A stretch of DNA of 64,000 nucleotides from SCN-70-22 sp046327755 (GCA_046327755.1 JAXLXW010000008.1:1-64000); one strand, 5' to 3'. Positions 9,090-18,376 are shown, counted from the stretch's first letter. Numbers and translations are program-made. The notes: a model not told the origin generated them from the letters alone.

Positions 9090-11600
9090 TCACTCGTCCC
9101 GCAGCACGCGCGCCGGGTCGGTGCGCGCGGCCCGCAGGGCGGGAGCAAGGCTCGCGCCTAACGCAACCAGGAGCATCACGGCACCCACGCCTCCCAGCAC
9201 CGCCGGGTCGTGCGCGCTTTGGCGGAAGAGGAGCGGTTGCACCCACGTCCCCGCGAGCGTCGCCGCGCCGATCCCGAGGGCGGCGCCGACGAGGGTGAAG
9301 CGCACTCCCTCACCCATTACCAGCTGCGCGATGTCGCGTCCCTTCGCACCGAGGGCCGCCCGCACACCCAACTCGCTGGCCCGCTGCGCCGCATTGTAGG
9401 CGATGACGCCATGCAACCCGACTGCCGCGACGAGGAGCGCCAGCAGCCCGCACCCCGCAAACATCGTCGCCGCCATTCGCCAGCCCGTGCGTGCCCCATC
9501 GACGATCTCCTGCAACGGGACGGTCGTCACGTAGGACGCGCCGGGCATCGACCGCTGCAGGGCGGCGCGCACGCTCTCCTGCAGGACGGCCGGGTCACCA
9601 CGCAGCTTGAGCAGCATCCCGTTCCCCCACGTGCGGGTGAACTGGTCGATCGGCAGGTAGAAGTGAAAGCGCGTCCCCGTGGCGATGTCGGTCTGCACCA
9701 TGTCCTCGGCGACGCCGACCACCGTGCGACACGGCTGGTCCTCGCGCCATACGGTGATGCACTTCCCGAACGGATCGCCCGCTCCCCAGAGGACGCGAGC
9801 CATCGACTGGCTGATCACCATCACGTTCTCGCCCCCGAGCCGGTCACCCGCGGTGAAGGCACGTCCGCGCACGACGCGCGTCCCCATCACGCGGAAGTAG
9901 TCGGGCGACGTCGCCTGATACGTGAAGACGCCGAGCCGACCGACCGAGTCGATCCCGGACACGAAAAGGGCGGTCGATGAGGTGCTGACGAAGGGCGCAC
10001 TGCTCACCCACGCTGCCGCCTCGACGTCGGGGAGCGACTGCGCCGCCTCGAGCAATGCCCGCCGGAGCGGCAGCTGCGCGGAGTCGGTCATGGGCAGGCC
10101 GCGGATCACGCGATTCACGAGCAGGACCCGCTCCGCGTCATAGCCCATCGGCAGCGCCATCACGGACCGCAGGCTGCGCACGAACAGGCCGGCGCCCACC
10201 AGGAGCGTCACCGTGAGCGAGACCTGCACGACGAGGAAGGTCGCGCGAAGGCGACCACCGTCGCGATGGCCGGCGCGCACGCCTCCTCGCAGCGAGGCTG
10301 CCAGGTCGGTGAAGCGCGAGGCCACCAACGCCGGGACGACGCCGAGCGTCAGCCCCACCGCCAGCGTGAGCGCGAGCGTGACGGCGAGCGAGCGCCAGTC
10401 AGTGTAGATCGTGAGGCCGACAGCGGAGGGGAGCAGGAGGCGCCGCACGATGCCGCCGCCCCACTGCGCGACCACGGTGGCGGCCACCCCCGCGACCAGG
10501 GCGAGGGCGCTGCTCTCAATGACCGATTGCAGGAGCAGTCGCTGACGACTGGCACCGATCGCCAGCCGCACGGCCGTCTCGCGGCGGCGGCGCAGGGCAC
10601 GGGCGAGCAGGAGGTTGCCGACGTTGGCGCAGGCGATGAGGAGGACGAGCACCGCGACCCCCTCCACCCAGACCGCGGTGCGTTCCTCGAGGGCGGGGTT
10701 CGGACCGGCGCCCGGTCGCACGGGGCCGACGACCACGCGGGGGCGAGCCGCGTCCACCGGGCGCAGCGTCGGATCGAAGGTCGCCTCGCTGCGCCAACTC
10801 TCGCGCAGCGCGCGCGTGGCGTCGGCCGTCGCCTCGTCCACCGCGACGCCGGCCTTGCGCCTGACGAGCACGTTCAGCCACCCCCACGAATACCGCTGGA
10901 AGTACGTTCGCGCGTCGTTGGTCCCGGTGCTCCCGGCATAGGTGGTGATGGGGATCCAGAGCGCCGGGGGTCTCGCGTCGTTCACCCCGGCAAAGCCGCG
11001 CGGCGCGACCCCGATGATCTCGGCCCGCACGTCACCGACCTGCACGCGCTCGCCACGGACATCGCGCCCGCCGTATGCCCCCTGCCACAACGCCCACGAG
11101 AGGACCGCCACCGCCTCGCCGCGCGGCACCTGGTCCTCCGCTCGCGTGAAGAAACGACCGAGCGCCGGGCGCGCGTCGAAGAAGTCGAAGTACGAGGCGC
11201 TCACCGCCCCGATGCGACGTTCGACCGCCTCGCTCCCTTCCCCCACCGCGACGTCACGTTCAGAGACGGCGGCGAACTGCTCAAAGGACGACGTCCCCTC
11301 CTGCAGGTCGAGATAGCGACGATAGGCGGTGCTGCGCGTCGTGCGCGAAGTGGTGCGGTCCTCCCACTGCCAGTAGAGGCGATGGACCGACGAAGGGTCG
11401 CGCAGGTAGGCCAGCGGGCGGTAGAGGAGCCGGTCGACGATGCCGAACATCGCCACGTTGGCCCCGATTCCGAGGGCGAGCGTGACGATGACGGTCGTCG
11501 TGAAGCCCGGCGAGCGCCGTAGGGCGCGCAACGCGAGGCGCGTCTCGCGCCACACGCTGTCGAGGGAGGCGGGACGAAACGCGGCGAGCGGAGCGCGCAT
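9090..11600 (-). CDS. ADOP-family ABC permease lacking the N-terminal PadR-associated segment
   Basis: An 836-residue paralogue of the permease at 2273-5002. It begins MRAPLAAFRPASLDSVWRET and goes directly into the first MacB core (VTLALGIGANVAMFGIVDRL), so the ELDEELRFH segment of the first permease is absent. Two core-plus-FtsX units follow; the last ends AARTDPARVLRDE. The reading frame stays open far upstream, but the ATG at 11598-11600 has GGAGATC before it and the upstream translation is low-complexity antisense of the next gene. No PadR gene adjoins it. Role: export or envelope function of unknown substrate. Confidence 0.85.
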   Translation of the reverse strand: MRAPLAAFRPASLDSVWRETRLALRALRRSPGFTTTVIVTLALGIGANVAMFGIVDRLLYRPLAYLRDPSSVHRLYWQWEDRTTSRTTRSTAYRRYLDLQEGTSSFEQFAAVSERDVAVGEGSEAVERRIGAVSASYFDFFDARPALGRFFTRAEDQVPRGEAVAVLSWALWQGAYGGRDVRGERVQVGDVRAEIIGVAPRGFAGVNDARPPALWIPITTYAGSTGTNDARTYFQRYSWGWLNVLVRRKAGVAVDEATADATRALRESWRSEATFDPTLRPVDAARPRVVVGPVRPGAGPNPALEERTAVWVEGVAVLVLLIACANVGNLLLARALRRRRETAVRLAIGASRQRLLLQSVIESSALALVAGVAATVVAQWGGGIVRRLLLPSAVGLTIYTDWRSLAVTLALTLAVGLTLGVVPALVASRFTDLAASLRGGVRAGHRDGGRLRATFLVVQVSLTVTLLVGAGLFVRSLRSVMALPMGYDAERVLLVNRVIRGLPMTDSAQLPLRRALLEAAQSLPDVEAAAWVSSAPFVSTSSTALFVSGIDSVGRLGVFTYQATSPDYFRVMGTRVVRGRAFTAGDRLGGENVMVISQSMARVLWGAGDPFGKCITVWREDQPCRTVVGVAEDMVQTDIATGTRFHFYLPIDQFTRTWGNGMLLKLRGDPAVLQESVRAALQRSMPGASYVTTVPLQEIVDGARTGWRMAATMFAGCGLLALLVAAVGLHGVIAYNAAQRASELGVRAALGAKGRDIAQLVMGEGVRFTLVGAALGIGAATLAGTWVQPLLFRQSAHDPAVLGGVGAVMLLVALGASLAPALRAARTDPARVLRDE

Positions 11601-11692
11601 GAGGATCTCCGGGAGCGAGCGGCGACGAGGTGCCGGAGATGGACAGCGCCTGGGGGCAAACGGTTTGCCGCCGCCGTCGCTCGCGCGCCCTC

Positions 11693-12280
11693 CTACGCGT
11701 CCTTCGACGTCCGGATGATCAAGCTGCCCTTCCCCGTGCGCGGGAGGGCGACCTTGGCCGCCTTGATCGCCGCGGCCATCAGCGCCTCGATGCCGGGCTC
11801 CGCCAGCTGCTTCGCCGACGCGAGCGTGACGAAGCGCGTCGACTTCCCCGCCCCTTGGAGGAGCTTCTGTGGGTCGGGGAGTCGCGGCCCCTCGTTGAAG
11901 TAGAGGCGGACCCCCTCGGCGCGCGCGGAAAGCGAGCAGATCCCCTCGATCCCCCGCTCGCTCGGCGAATAGGCGATGAGGACCGAGCTGCCGTAGTCGT
12001 ACGCCAGCTCGTTGGCCGAGGGGAGTCGCTTGCGAAGCGCCGCGCGCAACGCCTTGAAGAGCGCCTGCGTCGCGCCGTCGAAGCGCGTGAGGCTCCCCTC
12101 GAGCGTCGCCGCGGGTGACTGCATCGCGGACTTCTCCTTCACGGACACCTTCTTCGCCGGCGCCTTCTTCGCCGGCGCCTTCTTCGCCGGCGCCTTCTTC
12201 GCCGGCGCCTTCTTCACGGGCGACGTCTTCGCCGCCACTTTCGCTGTGGGCGACGCCTTGCGGCTGGCGGTGCTGGCCAT
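11693..12280 (-). CDS. DUF1801-domain protein with Lys/Ala-rich N-terminal tail
   Basis: 195 residues in two parts. Residues 1-50 are a basic tail built of four APAKK repeats, similar to histone H1-like tails. Residues of about 60-190 resemble the DUF1801/YdhG-like fold (FDGATQALFKALRAALRKRL, VRLYFNEGPRLPDP, FVTLASAKQ). Function is unknown; the tail suggests binding of DNA or another polyanion (inference). It lies upstream of the ADOP permease on the same strand with a 92-base gap. Confidence 0.7.
   Translation of the reverse strand: MASTASRKASPTAKVAAKTSPVKKAPAKKAPAKKAPAKKAPAKKVSVKEKSAMQSPAATLEGSLTRFDGATQALFKALRAALRKRLPSANELAYDYGSSVLIAYSPSERGIEGICSLSARAEGVRLYFNEGPRLPDPQKLLQGAGKSTRFVTLASAKQLAEPGIEALMAAAIKAAKVALPRTGKGSLIIRTSKDA
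12149..12208 (-). repeat. Four tandem 15-bp repeats encoding the APAKK tail
   Basis: The unit CTTCTTCGCCGGCGC occurs four times without a mismatch (12149-12163, 12164-12178, 12179-12193, 12194-12208) and is followed by a diverged fifth unit. The identity at synonymous sites indicates recent expansion by slippage or unequal exchange. Copy number probably varies between strains. Confidence 0.9.
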
Positions 12281-12352
12281 CGTGCCTTCCCTCCCTCGTG
12301 GCGCGTGCGTCCCCGGGCAACGGGCCGTGTCGCCCGGGGCGCGGTGATTGGA

Positions 12353-13774
12353 CTACTTGCGGCGCTTGACCGGGATGCTCTGGCCACTCGCCTGCAGCAC
12401 GAGACGATCGATCACCCCGTTCTCCCCCTCGAAGGTGACGGCCATGCCATTCCCCTTCAGGATGAAGCGCGACGGCGTCTCGGCGACCAGCTCACTGATG
12501 GTCGATTGCTTGTCCTGCTGGAAGGCGAGCTTGGACCCGATGCGGCTGATGGTGATGGTGACGGGGCCGAACTCGTACGTGCCGACGTAGCTGTTGAGCA
12601 GCGTCTCGTCGACGGTGATCCCCTTCTTCTCCGGACGCGGCACGTACGACTCGCCGCGCAGCAGCTTGAGCGCGGCATACACGATCTCCGACTGCGCCGG
12701 CGGCGCGCCGTCGGGGAGGATGTCGGAGTTGGTCATGTAGTACACGCCGACCTTGGCGTCGAGATCGCCGATGAGGAAGGCGCGCATCCCGGCGATGGCG
12801 CCGCCGTGATGGATCAGCGTATGCCCCGAGCTCGAGTCCTTGACCGCCCAGAAGCCGAAGCCGTAGTCGCCGCCGAAGCGCACCTTGTGCATCTCGGCCA
12901 CGGACGCGTCGGAGAGGATGCGGTTCCCCTTGTACACGCCGCCGTTGAGCTGCGCGGCGAGGTAGCGCGCCATATCCTCGGCGGTGAGGTAGATGTCACC
13001 CGCCGGATAGACGTCGAAGTGCACCTGCACCTCGGGCGACGGCTTCCCGAGCGTGCCGCCGGCGTGGTAGGGGAGCGCGAGGCGCTCCACCATGTCGGGC
13101 GAGACGTAGACCGGGTGCGGCGTCGTCACGCCTAACGGCTTGAGCACGTTGTCCACCATGTACTTCTCGTACTCGACGCCGGAGATCTTCTGCACCAGGA
13201 GCCCCGCCGCGCCATAGGCGAAGTTGTTGTACTCCCACTTCACCTCCGGCGCGCGCGTCGAGGAGAGGCTCCCCGTCATCGCTTCGAGCGTCCGCGGAAG
13301 CTTTCGCCCCCAGATCGGCTGCGTTTCAGCGCCGCTCGTGAGCCCGGACCAGTGCGAGAGGATGTGCGTGAAGGTGACCGGCTTCTCCGGCTGGTCCTTC
13401 ACCTGGCTCTCGCCCAGGTATTTGTTGATCGGGTCATCCAGCTTCAACTTCCCCTGTTCCGCCAGCTGCATGATCGCCGTCGCCGTCACCGACTTGAACG
13501 ACGAGCCCGTGCTGTAGAGCGTCTCCGTCGTCGCCGGGGTCTTCGTGCGCAGGTTGGCGTAGCCGAAGGCGGCCTTCCACACGATCGAGTCGCCGCGCAC
13601 CAGGGCGATCGACATCGACGGGATCCCGTTCTCGGCCAGCGTCTTCTGGATGATCCCGGTGAGGACCGTCTTCGTCTTGGCAAGATCGAAGCGCCCTGCC
13701 TGCGCGCGGGCAGGAGCGGCGGGGAGGGTGAGGAGCGCGCAGAGTGCGAGAGGGGCGAAGCGGCGACGGGACAT
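12353..13774 (-). CDS. Class C beta-lactamase-like serine hydrolase (secreted)
   Basis: 473 residues from MSRRRFAPLALCALLTLPAA, a signal peptide ending PARAQ. The hydrolase domain (about residues 30-370) shows SSFKSVTATAIMQLAEQGK with the SxxK nucleophile motif, YNNFAYGAAGLL (YxN), and LIHHGGAIAGM (HxG in place of KTG). The HxG form is usual in esterases and D-aminopeptidase-like members rather than true AmpC enzymes. A C-terminal domain (VGTYEFGPVTITI) resembles DUF3471. More likely a peptidase or esterase than an antibiotic-resistance gene. Start chosen by the signal peptide. Confidence 0.85.
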   Translation of the reverse strand: MSRRRFAPLALCALLTLPAAPARAQAGRFDLAKTKTVLTGIIQKTLAENGIPSMSIALVRGDSIVWKAAFGYANLRTKTPATTETLYSTGSSFKSVTATAIMQLAEQGKLKLDDPINKYLGESQVKDQPEKPVTFTHILSHWSGLTSGAETQPIWGRKLPRTLEAMTGSLSSTRAPEVKWEYNNFAYGAAGLLVQKISGVEYEKYMVDNVLKPLGVTTPHPVYVSPDMVERLALPYHAGGTLGKPSPEVQVHFDVYPAGDIYLTAEDMARYLAAQLNGGVYKGNRILSDASVAEMHKVRFGGDYGFGFWAVKDSSSGHTLIHHGGAIAGMRAFLIGDLDAKVGVYYMTNSDILPDGAPPAQSEIVYAALKLLRGESYVPRPEKKGITVDETLLNSYVGTYEFGPVTITISRIGSKLAFQQDKQSTISELVAETPSRFILKGNGMAVTFEGENGVIDRLVLQASGQSIPVKRRK

Positions 13775-13927
13775 GGGTCCTTTTGCGGAATGGCACCGGG
13801 GTGAGGAACGAGGGCGAGCGAAGGTACCGTGCGTCAGTCGAGGATGCCACCGGGGGCGCATCTCCGTTCCGTCCCGCGCCTCGTTGCGTCGGTTTGTCAC
13901 GTGCCGCTAGCGCCGATCACTCTTCCA

Positions 13928-14008
13928 CTCTGCGTCCTCTGCGTTCTCTGCGGTGAAAACCCTTCGCGCGCTGTCGGTCGTCGTCGGGAAAGAGCTTTCA
14001 CCGCAGAG
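13928..14008. repeat. CGCAGAG palindromic repeat, left part (interrupted by IS110)
   Basis: The left arm 13928-13957 (CTCTGCG words, GCGGTGAAAA) is followed by a loop and the start of the right arm TTTCACCGCAGAG, which stops at 14008. The missing rest of the right arm (AACGCAG, then TACGCAGAGTGG) reappears at 20276-20298. The intact copy at 21310-21343 shows the unbroken order. The intervening 6.3 kb is therefore an insertion. Confidence 0.75.
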
Positions 14009-14041
14009 CAACTGTGTTGGAAGAACGCCTAACGGCGGCGG

Positions 14042-15043
14042 TCAGGTGGCGGACGCGAGCGCCAGGGGCGGGCGCCAGGGGGTGCGGTGCTTGAGGAGAC
14101 TGTTGAGACAGACGATGAGGCGCCGCATGCAGGCGACGAGGGCGACCTTCGCTTCCTTGCCGCGCGCGCGGAGCCGCTGGTAGTGCGCTTTCAGTACGGG
14201 ATGACAGCGGATCGCCGTCAGCGCCGCCATGTACAGCACGTGGCGGACGACGGCGCGACCGCCCCGAATGCGGCGCCGCCCCCGCCAGTGCCCGCTCTCC
14301 GCGGCCATCGGCGCGACGCCGACCAGCGCGGCGACCTCGTGGCGGGAGAGCGTCCCCAGCTCCGGCAAATACGCGAGGAGCGTCGCGGCCGTGATGCGGC
14401 CGACGCCCGGCACGCTGCGCAACAGGGCGAGCGGTTCGGCCCACGCCGGATGCTGGGCGAGATGCGCGTGGAGCTCGTGGTCGAGCGTCGCCTTGCTGCG
14501 TTCGAGGAACGCGATCGTCGCCTCGAGGTCGGCGCGCACCGGCCCGGTGCTCGCCGCGGGGAAGAGGCTCTGCTGCTCCAGCCGCTGCCGCTCGGCGATG
14601 AGCATGTCGTCGACCTGCCGCCGGCGGGCCACCAGCAGCTGCAGCGCGCGCTGCGCGACGTCGGGCGGGGGCGTCGGCGTCGGCTGCAACTGCGCCGCGT
14701 ACTGCGCGAGCACGGCCGCATCGAGCCGGTCGGTCTTCGCGAGCTGACCGGTGGCCTGGGCAAAGTGCCGCACGCGGCCGGGCGCCACGAGACTCGTCGG
14801 GAGTCCCGCCTGCGCCAGCGCCCCGAGGACCGGCACCTCGTAGCCGCCAGTCGCTTCCAGCACGATCACCTGCGGGGCGAGCGTCGTCAGGCGCGCGGCC
14901 AGCGTGCGGAGCGCCCGGGCCGTCGTCTCGCTCGTCCACCGCACGCCGGTGGGCGCGACCGCGATCTCCAACTGCGTCTTGCCGACATCGATCCCCACGA
15001 ACACCGCGCGCGGCGTCCCGGCCGCCGACTGTGTCTCCGTCAT
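14042..15043 (-). CDS. IS110-family transposase (DEDD/Tnp20 type)
   Basis: 333 residues from the ATG at 15041-15043, preceded by GGGGGAGG. The N-terminal DEDD domain begins FVGIDVGKTQLEIAV (first Asp) and continues with VIVLEATGGYE and KTDRLDAAVLAQYA. The C-terminal transposase_20 domain has LLRSVPGVGRITAATLLAYL and GVAPMAAESGHWRGRRRI, with the conserved Ser. All landmark motifs are intact, so the protein looks active. Its upstream non-coding region, where IS110 elements encode a bridge (target-guiding) RNA, is interrupted at 15235. Confidence 0.92.
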   Translation of the reverse strand: MTETQSAAGTPRAVFVGIDVGKTQLEIAVAPTGVRWTSETTARALRTLAARLTTLAPQVIVLEATGGYEVPVLGALAQAGLPTSLVAPGRVRHFAQATGQLAKTDRLDAAVLAQYAAQLQPTPTPPPDVAQRALQLLVARRRQVDDMLIAERQRLEQQSLFPAASTGPVRADLEATIAFLERSKATLDHELHAHLAQHPAWAEPLALLRSVPGVGRITAATLLAYLPELGTLSRHEVAALVGVAPMAAESGHWRGRRRIRGGRAVVRHVLYMAALTAIRCHPVLKAHYQRLRARGKEAKVALVACMRRLIVCLNSLLKHRTPWRPPLALASAT

Positions 15044-15234
15044 ACGCGCCTCCCCCAGCGAATGAGCGCCGCCCCGCCGCCCGGTCTTGCACATCCGGCC
15101 TCCCACCCTCGGCTGTGGGGACCCGTCAACTGTTCGGGCGTGCATACGGCGATCGGCCCCGCGGCTCCTGCTCTGTGACGGAGTCCCTCGCTCCGGAACG
15201 CAATCGAGCTCGCGCGACCGGTGTCCAATATGCC
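15044..15234 (-). ncRNA. Candidate IS110 bridge-RNA region (interrupted)
   Basis: 191 bases of non-coding, self-complementary sequence directly upstream of the transposase start. In IS110-group elements this end encodes the bridge RNA that pairs with target and donor DNA. The short word GAACGCA (15197-15203) matches the right half of the insertion target, and CTCTGTGA (15171-15178) is close to the complement of its left half. The remaining about 16 bases of the element end would be 20260-20275. The RNA has not been folded here, so this is a positional inference. Confidence 0.3.
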
Positions 15235-15935
15235 ATCATTAGTCGGCCATGCCGGACACTGTCCAGCAAAGTTATTGCACAACGGGTTGTCGGACATTAA
15301 GATAGGCGGACGGAATGACGGACAAGAGAGGCGGCAAATGGCACTGATCGGCTATGCGCGGGTATCGACGGCGGAACAGGACACCGCCTTGCAGACGGAT
15401 GCGCTACGCAAGGCAGGCTGCGAGCGCGTTTTCGAGGACACGGCTTCCGGGGCCAAGGCCGACCGCCCCGGCTTGGCTGATGCGCTGGCCTACCTGCGCG
15501 ACGGCGACGTGCTGGCCGTCTGGCGGCTGGATCGGCTCGGGCGCTCTATGCCGCACCTAATCGAAACGATAGGCGCGCTGGAAGCGCGAGGCGTCGGCTT
15601 CCGTTCTCTGACGGAAGCCATCGACACCACCACGCCAGGCGGGCGGCTCATCTTCCACGTGTTCGGCGCGCTGGGCCAGTTCGAGCGCGACTTGATCCGC
15701 GAGCGCACCAAGGCCGGGTTGACTGCCGCCGCCGCTCGTGGGAGGAAGGGCGGGCGAAAGCCGGTTGTCACCGCCGACAAGTTGCAGCGAGCGCGGGAGC
15801 ACATCGCCAACGGGCTTAATGTCCGAGAGGCCGCTACACGGCTCAAGGTGAGCAAGACGGCCCTGTACACCGCGCTGCAATCCACCAGTGCAGCCGACTC
15901 CTGATATTCCGTGCAGTCGTCTTCTGAAAATGACA
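15235..15935 (+). repeat. Left 701-bp inverted repeat (resolvase cassette)
   Basis: Inverted copy of 19559-20259; everything I compared is identical. The outer 103 bases (15235-15337) lie upstream of the resolvase start and probably hold its res site. The inner 25 bases (15911-15935) read, on the minus strand, TGTCATTTTCAGAAGACGAC plus five more bases. That closely matches the 25-bp terminal repeats of the Tn402/Tn5053 transposon family. Confidence 0.85.
15338..15904 (+). CDS. Serine recombinase (transposon resolvase), copy 1
   Basis: 188 residues from the ATG at 15338. The catalytic domain starts MALIGYARVSTAEQD (nucleophile Ser in the RVST motif) and continues with DVLAVWRLDRLGRS and GQFERDLIRERTKAGL. 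A C-terminal helix-turn-helix lies at about residues 145-183 (NVREAATRLKVSKTALYTAL). The length and domain order match resolvases of Tn3/Tn5053-type transposons, which act at a res site just upstream. No transposase gene accompanies it, so the cassette is a transposon remnant. Confidence 0.92.
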   Translation: MALIGYARVSTAEQDTALQTDALRKAGCERVFEDTASGAKADRPGLADALAYLRDGDVLAVWRLDRLGRSMPHLIETIGALEARGVGFRSLTEAIDTTTPGGRLIFHVFGALGQFERDLIRERTKAGLTAAAARGRKGGRKPVVTADKLQRAREHIANGLNVREAATRLKVSKTALYTALQSTSAADS

Positions 15936-16564
15936 ACAAGGTCATTTTCCACGTCAACAAGGACGTGAAGATCACCTACACCGGCGTCGAGCTGCGGGCC
16001 GACGATGACGAACTGGTGTGGCAGCAGGTGTTGGAGTACGCGAAGCGCACCCCTATCGGCGAGCCGATCACCTTCACGTTCTACGAGCTTTGCCAGGACC
16101 TGGGCTGGTCGATCAATGGCCGGTATTACACGAAGGCCGAGGAATGCCTGTCGCGCCTACAGGCGACGGCGATGGGCTTCACGTCCGACCGCGTTGGGCA
16201 CCTGGAATCGGTGTCGCTGCTGCACCGCTTCCGCGTCCTGGACCGTGGCAAGAAAACGTCCCGTTGCCAGGTCCTGATCGACGAGGAAATCGTCGTGCTG
16301 TTTGCTGGCGACCACTACACGAAATTCATATGGGAGAAGTACCGCAAGCTGTCGCCGACGGCCCGACGGATGTTCGACTATTTCAGCTCGCACCGGGAGC
16401 CGTACCCGCTCAAGCTGGAAACCTTCCGCCTCATGTGCGGATCGGATTCCACCCGCGTGAAGAAGTGGCGCGAGCAGGTCGGCGAAGCCTGCGAAGAGTT
16501 GCGAGGCAGCGGCCTGGTGGAACACGCCTGGGTCAATGATGACCTGGTGCATTGCAAACGCTAG
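15911..16564 (+). pseudogene. trfA: 5'-truncated IncP-1 replication initiator gene trfA
   Basis: From about residue 9 the translation (NKVIFHVNKDVKITYTGVEL onward to the end, WVNDDLVHCKR) matches the C-terminal part of RK2 TrfA as I remember it. The first about 170 residues of the 382-residue protein are missing. The break coincides with the Tn402-type end at 15935. A GTG inside that end (15911) is in frame and could give a 217-residue protein retaining the winged-helix DNA-binding part. Without the N-terminal region that recruits host DnaB/DnaA, plasmid replication is not expected. Confidence 0.88.
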
Positions 16565-16587
16565 GGCCTTGTGGGGTCAGTTCCGGC

Positions 16588-16652
16588 TGGGGGTTCAGCA
16601 GCCAGCGCTTTACTGGCATTTCAGGAACAAGCGGGCACTGCTCGACGCACTT
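16588..16652 (+). pseudogene. Short tetR(A)-like fragment
   Basis: About 65 bases are nearly identical to 18532-18596 within tetR (encoding GVQQPALYWHF and RNKRALLDAL) with a few substitutions. The fragment sits between trfA and the acetyltransferase remnant, in the same orientation as tetR. It looks like debris from rearrangement when tetAR joined the plasmid, as in RK2-type plasmids. Confidence 0.75.
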
Positions 16653-16719
16653 GCTTCGCTCAGTATCGCTCGGGACGCACGGCGCGCTCTACGAACTGCC
16701 GATAAACAGAGGATTAAAA

Positions 16720-17196
16720 TTGACAATTGTGATTAAGGCTCAGATTCGACGGCTTGGAGCGGCCGACGTGCAGGATTTCCGCGAGATCCGATTGTCGGCC
16801 CTGAAGAAAGCTCCAGAGATGTTCGGGTCCGTTTACGAGCACGAGGAGAAAAAGCCCATGGAGGCGTTCGCTGAACGGTTGCGAGATGCCGTGGCATTCG
16901 GCGCCTACATCGACGGCGAGATCATTGGGCTGTCGGTCTTCAAACAGGAGGACGGCCCCAAGGACGCTCACAAGGCGCATCTGTCCGGCGTTTTCGTGGA
17001 GCCCGAACAGCGAGGCCGAGGGGTCGCCGGTATGCTGCTGCGGGCGGTGATAGACTATGGCCGCGAGCATGTGGAGCAGATCATGCTGACGGTTGCGGAA
17101 GGGAACGAAGCCGCTATAAACCTCTATCAGCGATCGGCTCGTTGCCCTGCGCCGCTCCAAAGCCCGCGACGCAGCGCCGGCAGGCAGAGCAAGTAG
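16720..17196 (+). pseudogene. GNAT acetyltransferase gene, 3' end replaced
   Basis: A reading frame starting at a TTG (16720) or GTG (16729) encodes a GNAT protein. IRRLGAADVQDFREIRLSAL is the N-terminal strand and VEPEQRGRGVAGMLLRAV carries the acetyl-CoA-binding QxxGxG motif. After NLYQRSA the frame runs antisense into the 3' end of tetA, so the C-terminus is not native. This segment lies between trfA and tetA in RK2-type plasmids and some vectors. Probably non-functional. Confidence 0.7.
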
Positions 17197-18326
17197 AGGG
17201 CAGCGCCTGCAATCCATGCCCACCCGTTCCACGTTGTTATAGAAGCCGCATAGATCGCCGTGAAGAGGAGGGGTCCGACGATCGAGGTCAGGCTGGTGAG
17301 CGCCGCCAGTGAGCCTTGCAGCTGCCCCTGACGTTCCTCATCCACCTGCCTGGACAACATTGCTTGCAGCGCCGGCATTCCGATGCCACCCGAAGCAAGC
17401 AGGACCATGATCGGGAACGCCATCCATCCCCGTGTCGCGAAGGCAAGCAGGATGTAGCCTGTGCCGTCGGCAATCATTCCGAGCATGAGTGCCCGCCTTT
17501 CGCCGAGCCGGGCGGCTACAGGGCCGGTGATCATTGCCTGGGCGAGTGAATGCAGAATGCCAAATGCGGCAAGCGAAATGCCGATCGTGGTCGCGTCCCA
17601 GTGAAAGCGATCCTCGCCGAAAATGACCCAAAGCGCGGCCGGCACCTGTCCGACAAGTTGCATGATGAAGAAGACCGCCATCAGGGCGGCGACGACGGTC
17701 ATGCCCCGGGCCCACCGGAACGAAGCGAGCGGGTTGAGAGCCTCCCGGCGTAACGGCCGGCGTTCGCCTTTGTGCGACTCCGGCAAAAGGAAACAGCCCG
17801 TCAGGAAATTGAGGCCGTTCAAGGCTGCCGCGGCGAAGAACGGAGCGTGGGGGGAGAAACCGCCCATCAGCCCACCGAGCACAGGTCCCGCGACCATCCC
17901 GAACCCGAAACAGGCGCTCATGAAGCCGAAGTGCCGCGCGCGCTCATCGCCATCAGTGATATCGGCAATATAAGCGCCGGCTACCGCCCCAGTCGCCCCG
18001 GTGATGCCGGCCACGATCCGCCCGATATAGAGAACCCAAAGGAAAGGCGCCGTCGCCATGATGGCGTAGTCGACAGCAGCGCCGGCCAGCGAGACGAGCA
18101 AGACCGGCCGCCGCCCGAAACGATCCGACAGCGCGCCCAGCACAGGTGCGCAGGCAAATTGCATCAACGCATACAGCGCCAGCAGAATGCCATAGTGGGC
18201 GGTGACGTCGTTCGAGTGAACCAGATCGCGCAGGAGGCCCGGCAGCACCGGCATAATCAGGCCGATGCCGACAGCGTCGAGCGCGACAGTGCTCAGAATT
18301 ACGATCAGGGGTCTGTTGGGTTTCAC
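17127..18326 (-). CDS. tetA: Tetracycline efflux protein TetA, class A
   Basis: 399-residue MFS antiporter exporting the tetracycline-Mg complex for H+. The start is the GTG at 18324-18326 (KPNRPLIVILSTVALDAVG follows), the established start of class A TetA; an in-frame ATG 25 codons earlier overlaps the operators. The 12-TM pattern is intact, with the loop motif GALSDRFGRRPVLL and TM4 IVAGITGATGAVAGAYIADI. It is divergent from tetR with two operators between. It looks fully functional. Confidence 0.97.
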   Translation of the reverse strand: MKPNRPLIVILSTVALDAVGIGLIMPVLPGLLRDLVHSNDVTAHYGILLALYALMQFACAPVLGALSDRFGRRPVLLVSLAGAAVDYAIMATAPFLWVLYIGRIVAGITGATGAVAGAYIADITDGDERARHFGFMSACFGFGMVAGPVLGGLMGGFSPHAPFFAAAALNGLNFLTGCFLLPESHKGERRPLRREALNPLASFRWARGMTVVAALMAVFFIMQLVGQVPAALWVIFGEDRFHWDATTIGISLAAFGILHSLAQAMITGPVAARLGERRALMLGMIADGTGYILLAFATRGWMAFPIMVLLASGGIGMPALQAMLSRQVDEERQGQLQGSLAALTSLTSIVGPLLFTAIYAASITTWNGWAWIAGAALYLLCLPALRRGLWSGAGQRADR

Positions 18327-18376
18327 GTCTGGCCTCCGGACCAGCCTCCGCTGGTCCGATTGAACGCGCGGATTCT

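Noticed and set aside
12353..13774. AmpC-type beta-lactamase (antibiotic resistance gene)
   Set aside because: The third active-site motif is HxG (HHGG) rather than KTG and a DUF3471-like domain follows, which points to esterase or peptidase relatives.
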